This document shows, in pieces, positions 7,934-15,766 of a DNA stretch of 23,407 nt. How positions within the stretch are numbered: the stretch's first letter is position 1; each line of letters opens with the position of its first letter. The DNA is from a virus. Location of the stretch: positions 1-23,407 of the IMG/VR virus record IMGVR_UViG_3300008216_000087; one strand, 5' to 3'. A program made the position numbers and the translations under genes. The notes under the pieces are model-generated. The model had not been told where the DNA came from, made no database searches, and saw nothing but the letters and a program-made list of their open reading frames with translations.

Positions 7934-10900
7934 ATGGCTGATTCGTTAACTGTTTTATATTATGATACCGCTAATACTAAATGGGTTCAATTAAAGACTA
8001 GAGTACCTAATGAGGATTATATTTCTGGAAATTATGTTACTCCTACTAATAAACCTTTTGCTTATGACGGGGGCAATCCTATATTAGGATGTGAGATAAG
8101 TGATATTATGGGTGCTCCCTTAGAATGTCATTTAACTCTAAATAATAGGCAGAGTAATCCTAGAAAACCTTTTGTTGAACCTAACCCTGCTAATTATACT
8201 TTCGGTGAAGATCCCCTAGTTAATTCACAATTAGGTCAATTTCATAATCTTATTAATGAACATACTGATATAATTGTTCATGAAACTAATACCTTTATGA
8301 CTCTTTTTGTTGGCAAAGTTTTAGAAATTGATGAAACCTATGATCTTTCTGCGGGGAGTTTAATATTATTAACTTGTCGAGATTTATTAGACGTTGTAGC
8401 TAGCAATAATTTATCTCCTTTAAGTGAAGATGACGGTCTGCTAAGGCAAACTCACCTTAGTACTGTTCCTGATGATGATATATCTAATGGTGGAAGAACA
8501 AATTTTGCACGGAATAGTTTAGATATTATACGTAATATAGTTAAACATTCAGGGGGAGATAATATTGAAATCCCTGGTATAGATGATACTTTTGGTACAT
8601 CAGTAACATCAGATAAAATTGACCATAATGTTAATAATAATCCAAATTATCTAGTGTATTCTGAAGAAGCTATTAATGCTTGGAAAAAGGACAAGAAGAA
8701 CGACGACTATGCTTTCGCAGACCTTAGAAAGGTAGACTCCCCACTTAAAAAGATTCAATCCTTAGCTGAAAATCAACAATGGGAAGATGGCAATCTTAAT
8801 AATCGTAAACGTTTTGGATGGACATTTCATCTAGATGCTACTAGAATAAACCCTAGACATGAACATACAGTAGGTCATATGTTTCCTGACCAAGATTTTG
8901 TTTATTATAGGCGGGGTGCTAATCCCACCGCCTCCCCTGAAACGCTAGGATTAGTAGTTAAATATGCTACTGCTCAAGTAAATGAGGCTGATTCCTTAGG
9001 TACGACTGATAGAATTCGTAATATGTTTCAGGATGGTTTTGAGTTTAAAGGGTATGGTACTAAAACCTATACTCATATAGTATTGAAATATAAAGGACAG
9101 AAAGAAGTTGAACCAGATTGGAATACTGGGCCTCTTTCTCCAGGAAACCTTCTTCTTCGTGCGCGAGCAGAATATAATACGAAAGTTAATGGTACGGATC
9201 AAGCTATACTTCCTACACTAGGGAGGTTTAGGGATGAAGAAGTAAATGATGATCAAAAAGAGAGATACGGTGGCACCTATGATTTATATGAAACATTAGA
9301 TACAACCGATGATTATTCAAAGGAGTGGGCAAGAGAAGAATTTGCTATAATTTGGGTTAAACCTAATGATGGAGAAAGTACCCTTGAAACGTTCTCTGTT
9401 CATTTAAATGACACATCTTCAGATTTACACAGTGAATCACAACCAGCTAACAAGCCTAAACGACGAAGTTTTAGGCAAGTAAGTTCTTTACATACTTGGC
9501 CTAAAAGTAGTAATAACCAAAGTTTTATTGCTAAAACTGGGGTTACTAAAACTTGGATGGGAAATGTAGAGAGGCAGGGCCAGGATGAAGAGGGTAATTA
9601 CTTTTTAATTTTAAGTAAACCTCAACATGATATATTAATGATTATGGATGAGAATGATACGTTATATGAACGAAGTCATTATTGGGATAATCCTAATAAT
9701 GATGGTTCCCATGACCAAATAGCTAAATGTCGTTTGGCTGCGGATGGATATCCTGCTAGGCGAACAGGAAAAAGAACTCTCGACATGGGTGAGACACTGA
9801 CTGTATTCGATACAGCGTATGATGAACTGAGAAATCGGGTAGAAAATAATTTCTTAAAAGCTAATAATAAACTTACGAAGCGGATGCGAAAAGGTTTATT
9901 TACTTTGAAAGATTACCCCCATGTTAGATGGGCAGGCGAGGCAGCACTACTCAGTAGTGGTTCAACTCTATACTTAGACCAAAGTTCTGATGGTCAGCAA
10001 GTATCTTCAGGAGTTACTCCCTCTACTCCATATGGTATTAGAAGAGGCTGTTCTGTAGTTAGGTCTTCAGGAACCAATAGATATGTAGGTTATGTATCTG
10101 GTACAGGCGCAACCAATGTAACTGCCAGTATTTATCTAGCCTCTGCTTTAGGTGGCGGTAATGAAGGCAATTATCAAGGTGCATGGTCAGCTGGGGATGT
10201 ATATAATATTTTTGTGCCTTATAGAGCAGGCATGTCCATTAGATGTGAAAATTTAATTTCAGGTATTAATGGTGATTTTATTATAACTGAAATTAAATAT
10301 ATTTGGAATAATGGTAGGGTCGGTACACAGATAGAAGTTATTGGTATTAATGATGAAGTAGTATTTAAAGGTCGAGCTACATTAGGGGATGATGATCCTC
10401 CCCAATTATATGAGTTTGAAGACACAAGAGTTGTAAATGCTGCTTCTTTAGCAGCGAATGCTTATACTGCTACAGGCGTATATTGGTGGCATGACCATGA
10501 ATTATGGGAAACTCCTAACGTAGCTCCTCTTGGTAAGAGGAATTACAATACGTTCTCTTGGTCGGGCGGTCAAGTTAGACTTAATAGTTCGGGGGATTTG
10601 TATAAATTCTTAGCAGGCGATACAGATGCTGCTTTAACTACTGCGGGGTATACGGTTACAGGAGGTGCTTGGGGTGACGGTACTCAAAATAATCCTATGC
10701 AGCCGTATAAACAATATGTTCTTTTTCTAGATACAGCTGACACACCCAACGAGTATGGATATCATACGATTAAAATTGATGAGCTTACCCATGATATGGC
10801 TACTGGATATGCACGGGTTAATACATTTATTGAATTAGCATACATAACTACTGGTGATAATAGACCCCTTGGAGTTAAAACTATCGGATTGCCAGGGCCA

Positions 10901-13150
10901 AATTTCTATCAAGTAAATATAGATTTCACACAAGGTATGTGTGAAATAGAATTTATGTCGGCTTTTAATAATGTATGGGGGCTGTCTAGCAGTCTCCTCT
11001 CTGCTGCGAGATCTATTCAACCAAATTCCATAACTTCGGCTATATTAAGAAAAGGAGCTAAACCATTTGCATCTAATCTAACGTTTGAAGCATATAATAA
11101 TTTATATAATGCTGTTCAATGGCATGATGGTGATGACCTCGCTGCTACTATTTCCTTTGGTGATGCGGGTACGGCTAGTAATATTACAGTTGTACCAGGA
11201 AATAGTGTTCAAAATGGTTCGGGAGATCAGCAATTTACTTTTGCTACGGGTACTACGTATTTTGCTTATATGGAACCAGATACAGATAGTAAGCCTCATT
11301 TCTCAGAGGATTTTGCAGACGCATCTACTGACGATGCTTTTATAGTAGCCATCATAACTATTGATACTGATACTACTCAGAAGTCTCCTACAATTTTACC
11401 TATAAATTCTAAAGTACCTACCCTTAGTGCAGTAGCTATAGCAGCCGATGCTATTACGGCTAATGCTATTAAAGCTGGAACTATTGAGACAGCTAAATTA
11501 TCGGTGTCAGCACAAGGAGATTTACTTAATAGTAATAGTGATAGAGCTAAAACCTTCGCTCAGAATGGTATTCCTACATCTGTAACCATTGGAGATATAT
11601 GGGTAGATACTAATGATGGTAATAAAATATATCGAGCCGAAAGTGTGGACGCTACTACAATTGCAGCAGGGCATTGGGTACTGGTAAAGGAAGACAATAA
11701 GATATTTAGGCAAGAAGGTATAACGGGAGGTGGTAGTACATATAATAATATTCCTACCTCAATAAATATAGGTGATATCTGGACAGATACTGATGACCAA
11801 GCTATGTACTTTGCTCTTTCCATTGGCGCAAATGCTATTGTAACTTCAGGAAGTACTGGATGGATGCGTAGAGATGATGTACTTGCTATTAATTCTGCAT
11901 CTACTTCAATTAATGGTGGTTTAATTAATACTGCCAGGATTATATTAAAGGAGGGGGGTGCTGCCACTGATGGCCTCTTCATGACAGCTGATGCAACCTT
12001 CTCCCCCTCATCCGATCAAAGCTACATTCAAATGGATCATACATCTATCAAAGGTGTTAGTCGTACTGGCACAACTAATACCACAGAGTTTGAACTTAAA
12101 GCTGAGAATGGTAGAGCCGAATTTGGAGGGGGGAAGGTTATAGCAGGAGCTAGTGGGTTAACTGTCACTTCTACTGATTCTTCTCAGGGCTTTATTAAAT
12201 TTAATAATAGTAGTGGAACTGTGCAGTCATTTTTAATGTCTGCTACAAACTCCAGTTGGGATAGGGTTCAATTAGGTACTGCTGATGGTACTGATGTGTA
12301 TATTGGTATGGATGATCAACCTCCTGGCCCAACCCGTATAAGTACTCCAACTATTCATTTAGTATCTCGTTATCTTAACATCCCTGGAAATTCAACAAAT
12401 AGCCCTAAAATTTATTCCATGCCAACGGATAATCCAATAGCAGGGGATGTATTAGCTTGTAATACAGTCACTACTGGTATTGTTTCTCCTAACACATCTA
12501 CTCACAACATATATAATTTACATTGGACATCCAGTGGTTCTTCTGTGCCAGACCCCCTCAGACTTAGCAATGGGGCAGTAGGCGCACCTACATATTCTTT
12601 TACTAACCACACTACTTATGGAATGTATATGGATACTTCAGGTAATAACTGTGTAATTATGGTAGCTAATGGAGGTGCAAAACAGCGGTGGGAAAACGGA
12701 GTTACTCGTTTTCTTCAAAATGCAGAATCACAGATAATTTATCCAGATGGTAATAATACTAGAAATAGTGGTAGTAGTATAAGACGTTGGAAAATTGTTT
12801 ATGGTGTTACTTCTAATTTTACTTCAGATGCTGCGTTGAAAGAAAATATAGCCCCCATTACTAATGATAAAGGATTAGATTTCATTACAAGTTTAAACCC
12901 CATTCAATATAACTTTATTGGTGACTCACAGATACATATGGGTTTTACTTCTCAAGATGTGAAAGAGATGGTATTGTCTAAAGGATATACCGAAGAGTTA
13001 GGGATTTATACAGAGGAAGTAGATGAAGATGATGAACTTAATCCTGATAGAGAAGTTTCTTGGGGCTTAGTGTATAATGATTTCATCGCTCCCTTAGTTG
13101 CTTCCATTAAAGAATTAAAGGCACGAATAGAAACATTGGAGGGAAATTAA
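7934..13150 (+). CDS. Tail hub / central fibre fusion with C-terminal S74 self-cleaving chaperone
   Basis: The product is 1738 residues, preceded by AAGGAG. The first 160 residues (PILGCEISDIMGAPLECHLT, MTLFVGKVLEIDE, LILLTCRDLLDVV) look like baseplate hub or tail-associated proteins of the gpD/Tal type. A long beta-rich middle follows, then helix-linker text (AIAADAITANAIKAGTIETA) and two related modules at residues about 1212-1255 and 1272-1316, each with IPTSxxIGDIWxDTxD, as in lambda J-like central fibres. The C-terminus has SDAALKENI with Ser1631 and Lys1636, the dyad spacing of the S74 intramolecular chaperone. Cleavage before Ser1631 would release about 108 residues including the final coiled coil (IKELKARIETLEGN). 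It should trimerise, fold, self-cut and contact the host. Confidence 0.8.
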   Translation: MADSLTVLYYDTANTKWVQLKTRVPNEDYISGNYVTPTNKPFAYDGGNPILGCEISDIMGAPLECHLTLNNRQSNPRKPFVEPNPANYTFGEDPLVNSQLGQFHNLINEHTDIIVHETNTFMTLFVGKVLEIDETYDLSAGSLILLTCRDLLDVVASNNLSPLSEDDGLLRQTHLSTVPDDDISNGGRTNFARNSLDIIRNIVKHSGGDNIEIPGIDDTFGTSVTSDKIDHNVNNNPNYLVYSEEAINAWKKDKKNDDYAFADLRKVDSPLKKIQSLAENQQWEDGNLNNRKRFGWTFHLDATRINPRHEHTVGHMFPDQDFVYYRRGANPTASPETLGLVVKYATAQVNEADSLGTTDRIRNMFQDGFEFKGYGTKTYTHIVLKYKGQKEVEPDWNTGPLSPGNLLLRARAEYNTKVNGTDQAILPTLGRFRDEEVNDDQKERYGGTYDLYETLDTTDDYSKEWAREEFAIIWVKPNDGESTLETFSVHLNDTSSDLHSESQPANKPKRRSFRQVSSLHTWPKSSNNQSFIAKTGVTKTWMGNVERQGQDEEGNYFLILSKPQHDILMIMDENDTLYERSHYWDNPNNDGSHDQIAKCRLAADGYPARRTGKRTLDMGETLTVFDTAYDELRNRVENNFLKANNKLTKRMRKGLFTLKDYPHVRWAGEAALLSSGSTLYLDQSSDGQQVSSGVTPSTPYGIRRGCSVVRSSGTNRYVGYVSGTGATNVTASIYLASALGGGNEGNYQGAWSAGDVYNIFVPYRAGMSIRCENLISGINGDFIITEIKYIWNNGRVGTQIEVIGINDEVVFKGRATLGDDDPPQLYEFEDTRVVNAASLAANAYTATGVYWWHDHELWETPNVAPLGKRNYNTFSWSGGQVRLNSSGDLYKFLAGDTDAALTTAGYTVTGGAWGDGTQNNPMQPYKQYVLFLDTADTPNEYGYHTIKIDELTHDMATGYARVNTFIELAYITTGDNRPLGVKTIGLPGPNFYQVNIDFTQGMCEIEFMSAFNNVWGLSSSLLSAARSIQPNSITSAILRKGAKPFASNLTFEAYNNLYNAVQWHDGDDLAATISFGDAGTASNITVVPGNSVQNGSGDQQFTFATGTTYFAYMEPDTDSKPHFSEDFADASTDDAFIVAIITIDTDTTQKSPTILPINSKVPTLSAVAIAADAITANAIKAGTIETAKLSVSAQGDLLNSNSDRAKTFAQNGIPTSVTIGDIWVDTNDGNKIYRAESVDATTIAAGHWVLVKEDNKIFRQEGITGGGSTYNNIPTSINIGDIWTDTDDQAMYFALSIGANAIVTSGSTGWMRRDDVLAINSASTSINGGLINTARIILKEGGAATDGLFMTADATFSPSSDQSYIQMDHTSIKGVSRTGTTNTTEFELKAENGRAEFGGGKVIAGASGLTVTSTDSSQGFIKFNNSSGTVQSFLMSATNSSWDRVQLGTADGTDVYIGMDDQPPGPTRISTPTIHLVSRYLNIPGNSTNSPKIYSMPTDNPIAGDVLACNTVTTGIVSPNTSTHNIYNLHWTSSGSSVPDPLRLSNGAVGAPTYSFTNHTTYGMYMDTSGNNCVIMVANGGAKQRWENGVTRFLQNAESQIIYPDGNNTRNSGSSIRRWKIVYGVTSNFTSDAALKENIAPITNDKGLDFITSLNPIQYNFIGDSQIHMGFTSQDVKEMVLSKGYTEELGIYTEEVDEDDELNPDREVSWGLVYNDFIAPLVASIKELKARIETLEGN
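11567..11880 (+). repeat. Two tandem related protein modules (GDIW modules) inside the hub/fibre gene
   Basis: The first copy begins at codon 11567 (GIPTSVTIGDIWVDTNDGNK) and the second at codon 11747 (NIPTSINIGDIWTDTDDQAM). Both run to a Trp followed by a charged pair (HWVLVKED; GWMRRDD). They are similar in protein but clearly diverged in DNA, which points to an old domain duplication within the fibre rather than a recent repeat. Confidence 0.7.
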
Positions 13151-13151
13151 A

Positions 13152-13271
13152 ATGAAAGTTGTAATACAACTATTAGTTTTTACTAGTAGAATATGTAAGT
13201 TTGATATGTGGTTAGAAAGACGCTGTGAGGATATTTTAGATTTATTGGAGGAGAGAGATGACACTGAATAA
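13152..13271 (+). CDS. Very small ORF (39 residues), unknown
   Basis: ATG at 13152 is preceded by GGAGGG (13139-13144) at a workable spacing, and the frame runs 39 codons to TAA at 13269-13271. The product starts MKVVIQLLVFTSRICK and ends in an acidic helix (CEDILDLLEERDDTE). It fills the gap between the hub/fibre gene and the coiled-coil gene and overlaps the latter by 14 bases, so it may mainly serve translational coupling. The short hydrophobic N-terminus is not long enough for a clear membrane helix. Function is unknown. Confidence 0.4.
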   Translation: MKVVIQLLVFTSRICKFDMWLERRCEDILDLLEERDDTE

Positions 13272-13449
13272 AATACTAGAACAGCTATTAACTTTATTGA
13301 AGGCTAAAACGGGTGCGCCCAAGGATGAAGAAATGGCAGCAGAACTGGAATCGTTAAGTCGTCGTATCAAAGTCTTAGAAGATGAACGTAATGAAGCTAT
13401 AGTTATAGCTAAGGAGATACGAGAGGTAGTGGATAAATGGGAGAATTAG
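13258..13449 (+). CDS. Small coiled-coil protein
   Basis: The product is 63 residues with a strong GGAGGAG before the ATG. It is almost entirely helical and charged, with a coiled-coil pattern from about residue 22 on (DEEMAAELESLSRRIKVLED, then continuing to VVDKW). There is no membrane segment, so it is not a holin by itself. It overlaps the start of the following peptidase gene by 13 bases. Placement between the fibre and the peptidase might suggest a structural or lysis-accessory role, but nothing in the protein identifies a function. Confidence 0.6.
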   Translation: MTLNKILEQLLTLLKAKTGAPKDEEMAAELESLSRRIKVLEDERNEAIVIAKEIREVVDKWEN

Positions 13450-13892
13450 TAACGACACTCACTAAATTAAAAGATGACTTAGATATTTTAAATCCACCTG
13501 AACTTAAAGGACATAAAGATATGTCTTTAGGCCATGTTAGTAAAGCAATGGGCGGTGTGAAGAATATTACTTGGCTAGATAGGAAATATATAACTATCTC
13601 TGAAGCAGAATTCACAAAGATTATTGATTGGGATTGGACAGATAATAAAAAATATGTAGCTGAGAAGTATGACTGTGATAACTTTGCTTTCTCATTCAAG
13701 GCCAGAGTCGATAGGAAGTTCCATGTGAATACGGTAGGCTTGGTTATTGACTATGATGCGGGACATGCCTACAATCTTATTGTGTTCGCAAATGGAACCA
13801 TGAAATTATTTGAACCTCAGTCCGATAGTTACCCTAAAGAGGGCAGCAAGATGTATAAGTTTAATCGTGAGACAGTACAAGTAATTATTTAG
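13437..13892 (+). CDS. Papain-like cysteine peptidase, MOA lectin C-terminal domain type; possible lysis enzyme
   Basis: The product is 151 residues. The core has a Cys in EKYDCDNFAF (Cys80), a His in DAGHAYNLIV (His110) and a Glu in KLFEPQSD (Glu126). This Cys-His-Glu order and local text resemble the calcium-dependent papain-like protease domain of Marasmius oreades agglutinin (Cys, His, Glu triad) and phage proteins named after it. The N-terminal half (about 1-60) is helical and unassigned. There is no signal peptide, so export to the wall would need a holin. Position after the tail genes suggests an endolysin or a virion-associated peptidase; substrate is unknown. Fold assignment is by recalled motif, not by search. 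Confidence 0.55.
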   Translation: MGELVTTLTKLKDDLDILNPPELKGHKDMSLGHVSKAMGGVKNITWLDRKYITISEAEFTKIIDWDWTDNKKYVAEKYDCDNFAFSFKARVDRKFHVNTVGLVIDYDAGHAYNLIVFANGTMKLFEPQSDSYPKEGSKMYKFNRETVQVII

Positions 13893-13897
13893 GCCGA

Positions 13898-13908
13898 TGT
13901 GCTATAAT
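13898..13908 (+). promoter_or_regulatory. Extended -10 promoter candidate (TGTGCTATAAT) overlapping a start codon
   Basis: TATAAT at 13903-13908 is preceded by TGTGC, the same 11-base pattern found at three other gene junctions. It starts six bases after the stop of the peptidase gene. Its last two bases are the first two of the ATG at 13907, so a transcript from here would begin downstream of that ATG. No convincing -35 box is present. Confidence 0.55.
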
Positions 13909-14302
13909 GTCTACACGAAGCGAAGCAATAGCTTTGAAGGAAAGTCAGCCTTATCTGACCTTACCAGCTATAGCAACGAAACTTGGTGTAACCAAGCAAC
14001 GTATTTTTCGTATATTAAAGGATGCAGGGTTACCAACTAAGGGTTTATATCAACGAAAGAAATTGATATATTGTCCAATATGTAATAATCCTACTCCTAA
14101 TAAACAAAAGGTTTGCCCAGGTAAGTGCAAAGAAGATATTAAATTTATTTGGGTAGATTGTGAATTTTGTCATTTAAAGTTTCGTCGTAAAAAGCGTATA
14201 ATTAAAGATAGTTATAGGCGTGGGTATTTACATATTTTTTGTAGTAAATCTTGTTATAATCATGGACAGAAAGATGGTATAACAGGACAGAGGAGTAGAT
14301 AA
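13907..14302 (+). CDS. HTH and multi-cysteine zinc-binding protein, probable DNA-binding regulator
   Basis: The product is 131 residues. Residues about 17-45 (LTLPAIATKLGVTKQRIFRI) form a helix-turn-helix like those in small phage and transposon regulators. The rest carries paired cysteines: C56-x2-C59, C70-x3-C74, C85-x2-C88 and C112-x3-C116 with His119, consistent with two zinc sites, and it is Lys/Arg-rich. This suggests a DNA-binding regulator. A degenerate HNH-type zinc nuclease is possible, but no HNH catalytic motif is seen. The ATG at 13907 has no Shine-Dalgarno and overlaps a -10 box. TTG 13934 is the nearest alternative and would keep the whole HTH. No other in-frame start exists back to the stop at 13868. 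Ends in TAATG overlap with the next gene. Confidence 0.6.
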   Translation: MSTRSEAIALKESQPYLTLPAIATKLGVTKQRIFRILKDAGLPTKGLYQRKKLIYCPICNNPTPNKQKVCPGKCKEDIKFIWVDCEFCHLKFRRKKRIIKDSYRRGYLHIFCSKSCYNHGQKDGITGQRSR

Positions 14303-14538
14303 TGCATGGACATCATCATGTAGATAAGTTATATTGGAAGTTATTGATTGGCATAACAGCTATGCATATGATAGAGGATAGTATTATGGTGACCTTTTTT
14401 AAATTTGCACCTTTACCTCTATGGGTATTATATATAATGGTCTTATGTTTTTCAGGGGTTATGGCTAATTATGCATATTTAATTGCTAAGGGATATTCAC
14501 CCCTAAGTTTCTGGAGAAAGATATGGAATCAGAAATAG
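14302..14538 (+). CDS. Small two-helix membrane protein, holin-like candidate
   Basis: The product is 78 residues. The N-terminus is His-rich (MHGHHHVDK). Two hydrophobic segments follow, about residues 11-34 (with Glu and Asp inside it) and 38-63 (WVLYIMVLCFSGVMANYAYL), then a basic tail (FWRKIWNQK). Size and topology suit a class II holin, and a peptidase lies two genes upstream, so a lysis cassette is possible. It could equally be a superinfection or membrane-modifying protein. Start overlaps the previous stop (TAATG) and its end overlaps the sigma-like gene by 16 bases, so translation is coupled. Confidence 0.55.
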   Translation: MHGHHHVDKLYWKLLIGITAMHMIEDSIMVTFFKFAPLPLWVLYIMVLCFSGVMANYAYLIAKGYSPLSFWRKIWNQK

Positions 14539-15098
14539 AAATTAATGATGATTTAATTATTAAATGGGAACCTAAAGTTCAGAAATTAGCTTCGTCTGTT
14601 TTTATATTAGATATGGATCGGGATGATATTGCTCAAGAATTAAGAATAGCAATTTTAAAGGCTGCTAAAGGATTTGATTCTTCTTTAGGTACATCATTTC
14701 ATACATATCTCCATACTACTATGATGAATACGTTACGTACTTTAATTGTACGAGCACAGAGAAAACATATAGAGACTCAAAGTATGGACGAATTATTAGA
14801 TACTTCAATTGGATGGGAGACTCCCTCCAGTAAAATACAACAGGCATTGGGTGTTGATGATGATTCGTTCGATTATTTTGAAACCTTAGAGTTGATTAAT
14901 AATAGTAATGTAACTCCGAAAGAAGAACAGTTTATTCTGTTGCGGTTAGAAGGATTGACTATGGAGGAAATTACAGAAGATTTACATGAGTCAGCGTATA
15001 CTATAAGGGCAGCTCTTAGAGAAAAAGTGAAAGCATTGTTTAAAGGAGAAGGAATTTATGATTATGGAAAAACGGGAGAAAGCGATAGAAGATTTTAA
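14523..15098 (+). CDS. Phage sigma-70 family RNA polymerase sigma factor
   Basis: The product is 191 residues. Residues about 15-80 match sigma region 2: DRDDIAQELRIAILKAAKGF, then DSSLGTSFHTYLHTTMMNTL and RTLIVRAQR, with the QE, AxxxFD and FxTY features that contact core polymerase and the -10 element. Residues about 128-175 match region 4, an HTH that reads the -35 element (LTMEEITEDLHESAYTIRAA, then LREKVKALF). Regions 1 and 3 are essentially absent, as in small alternative sigmas. It probably redirects host RNA polymerase to phage promoters, and the TGTGnTATAAT sites in this window are candidate targets. GGAG precedes the ATG. A related sigma-like HTH protein without transcription activity is the alternative. 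Confidence 0.75.
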   Translation: MESEIEINDDLIIKWEPKVQKLASSVFILDMDRDDIAQELRIAILKAAKGFDSSLGTSFHTYLHTTMMNTLRTLIVRAQRKHIETQSMDELLDTSIGWETPSSKIQQALGVDDDSFDYFETLELINNSNVTPKEEQFILLRLEGLTMEEITEDLHESAYTIRAALREKVKALFKGEGIYDYGKTGESDRRF

Positions 15099-15555
15099 TA
15101 GCCACGATTTACATAGAATATTTTCAGAAGAGTATTATAAGAAACATGGCAAAGAATATGTGTCATCTAGATTCATAGGGTATGAAATGAAATTGTTAAA
15201 GGGTTTATTAGATGCACATGATGTCTTTGCCATTTTGTGTGGGATAGTGTCTTGTATCAAAAGGAATTCTGCTACAGTACACATCCCATATTTTGTCGCA
15301 GGGATTAGGTATTATTTATCTTCGGATGATAATCCTGAATTACAGTGGAGAATCATGTCCAGTAATCAACAGGAATATATTAATAAGTGGAATCAATTAC
15401 GTTTAATTAAAGCTAAATGGCTCCCGAAAGCTACAGATAAACGAAAGATGGAAGCATTAGAAAAAGAATTAATGGAGTGGACAAATGCGAAAGAGGGAAC
15501 GGCATCAAAGAAAAAGACAACTAGGGTTAGTAAGAGTAAAACGGAGTCTAGATAA
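15058..15555 (+). CDS. Unknown protein between sigma-like factor and helicase
   Basis: The product is 165 residues with AAGGAG upstream. Two starts are close together, ATG 15058 and ATG 15064; the first is used here. The body is mixed helical with a moderately hydrophobic stretch at about 45-68 (KLLKGLLDAHDVFAILCGIV) and ends in a strongly basic tail (ASKKKTTRVSKSKTESR) that could touch nucleic acid. It overlaps the sigma-like gene by 41 bases and the next gene by 71 bases. Position just upstream of the helicase makes a replication-accessory role possible, but no motif supports a specific function. Confidence 0.6.
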   Translation: MIMEKREKAIEDFNSHDLHRIFSEEYYKKHGKEYVSSRFIGYEMKLLKGLLDAHDVFAILCGIVSCIKRNSATVHIPYFVAGIRYYLSSDDNPELQWRIMSSNQQEYINKWNQLRLIKAKWLPKATDKRKMEALEKELMEWTNAKEGTASKKKTTRVSKSKTESR

Positions 15556-15763
15556 AACAGATCTTCAAGGGCGTATTGCTCCTGAGGGGGAATTTCGGAT
15601 TATTGCAGTTCATCAATTTAGTAAAACTGTATGGGTGGAAGCCACGGTTACTACATTTGCTCAAGCTAAGGATATGGTAGATAAGTTTAGGGAAAAAGCT
15701 GATGTGGTATACTATGTGCACAATGATTCTAATCGAATTATCTATGATTCTAAGAAGGAGTAG
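15485..15763 (+). CDS. Small unknown protein upstream of helicase
   Basis: The product is 92 residues. The ATG at 15485 has GGAG seven bases before it and no other standard start (ATG, GTG, TTG) lies in the next 20 codons, so the 71-base overlap with the previous gene appears real. The N-terminus is very basic (MRKRERHQRKRQLG). The remainder (about 35-88) is a compact alpha/beta domain: FRIIAVHQFSKTVWVEATVT, an Ala-Lys helix (FAQAKDMVDKFREK), then strands VVYYVHND and NRIIYD. Family not recognised. It ends three bases before the helicase start, in a likely co-translated unit. Confidence 0.6.
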   Translation: MRKRERHQRKRQLGLVRVKRSLDKTDLQGRIAPEGEFRIIAVHQFSKTVWVEATVTTFAQAKDMVDKFREKADVVYYVHNDSNRIIYDSKKE

Positions 15764-15766
15764 AGA

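Noticed and set aside
11560-11982. Minus-strand open frame of 140 codons, and another of 147 codons at 17199-17642
   Set aside because: Both lie opposite convincing + strand genes (hub/fibre and primase), show no family features or ribosome site, and read as low-complexity antisense translations.
13157-13181. Weak hairpin AGTTGT-AAT-ACAACT followed by a T-rich stretch as a terminator after the virion genes
   Set aside because: Only six pairs with two GC pairs, and the T-run is offset by several bases and interrupted; too weak to call.
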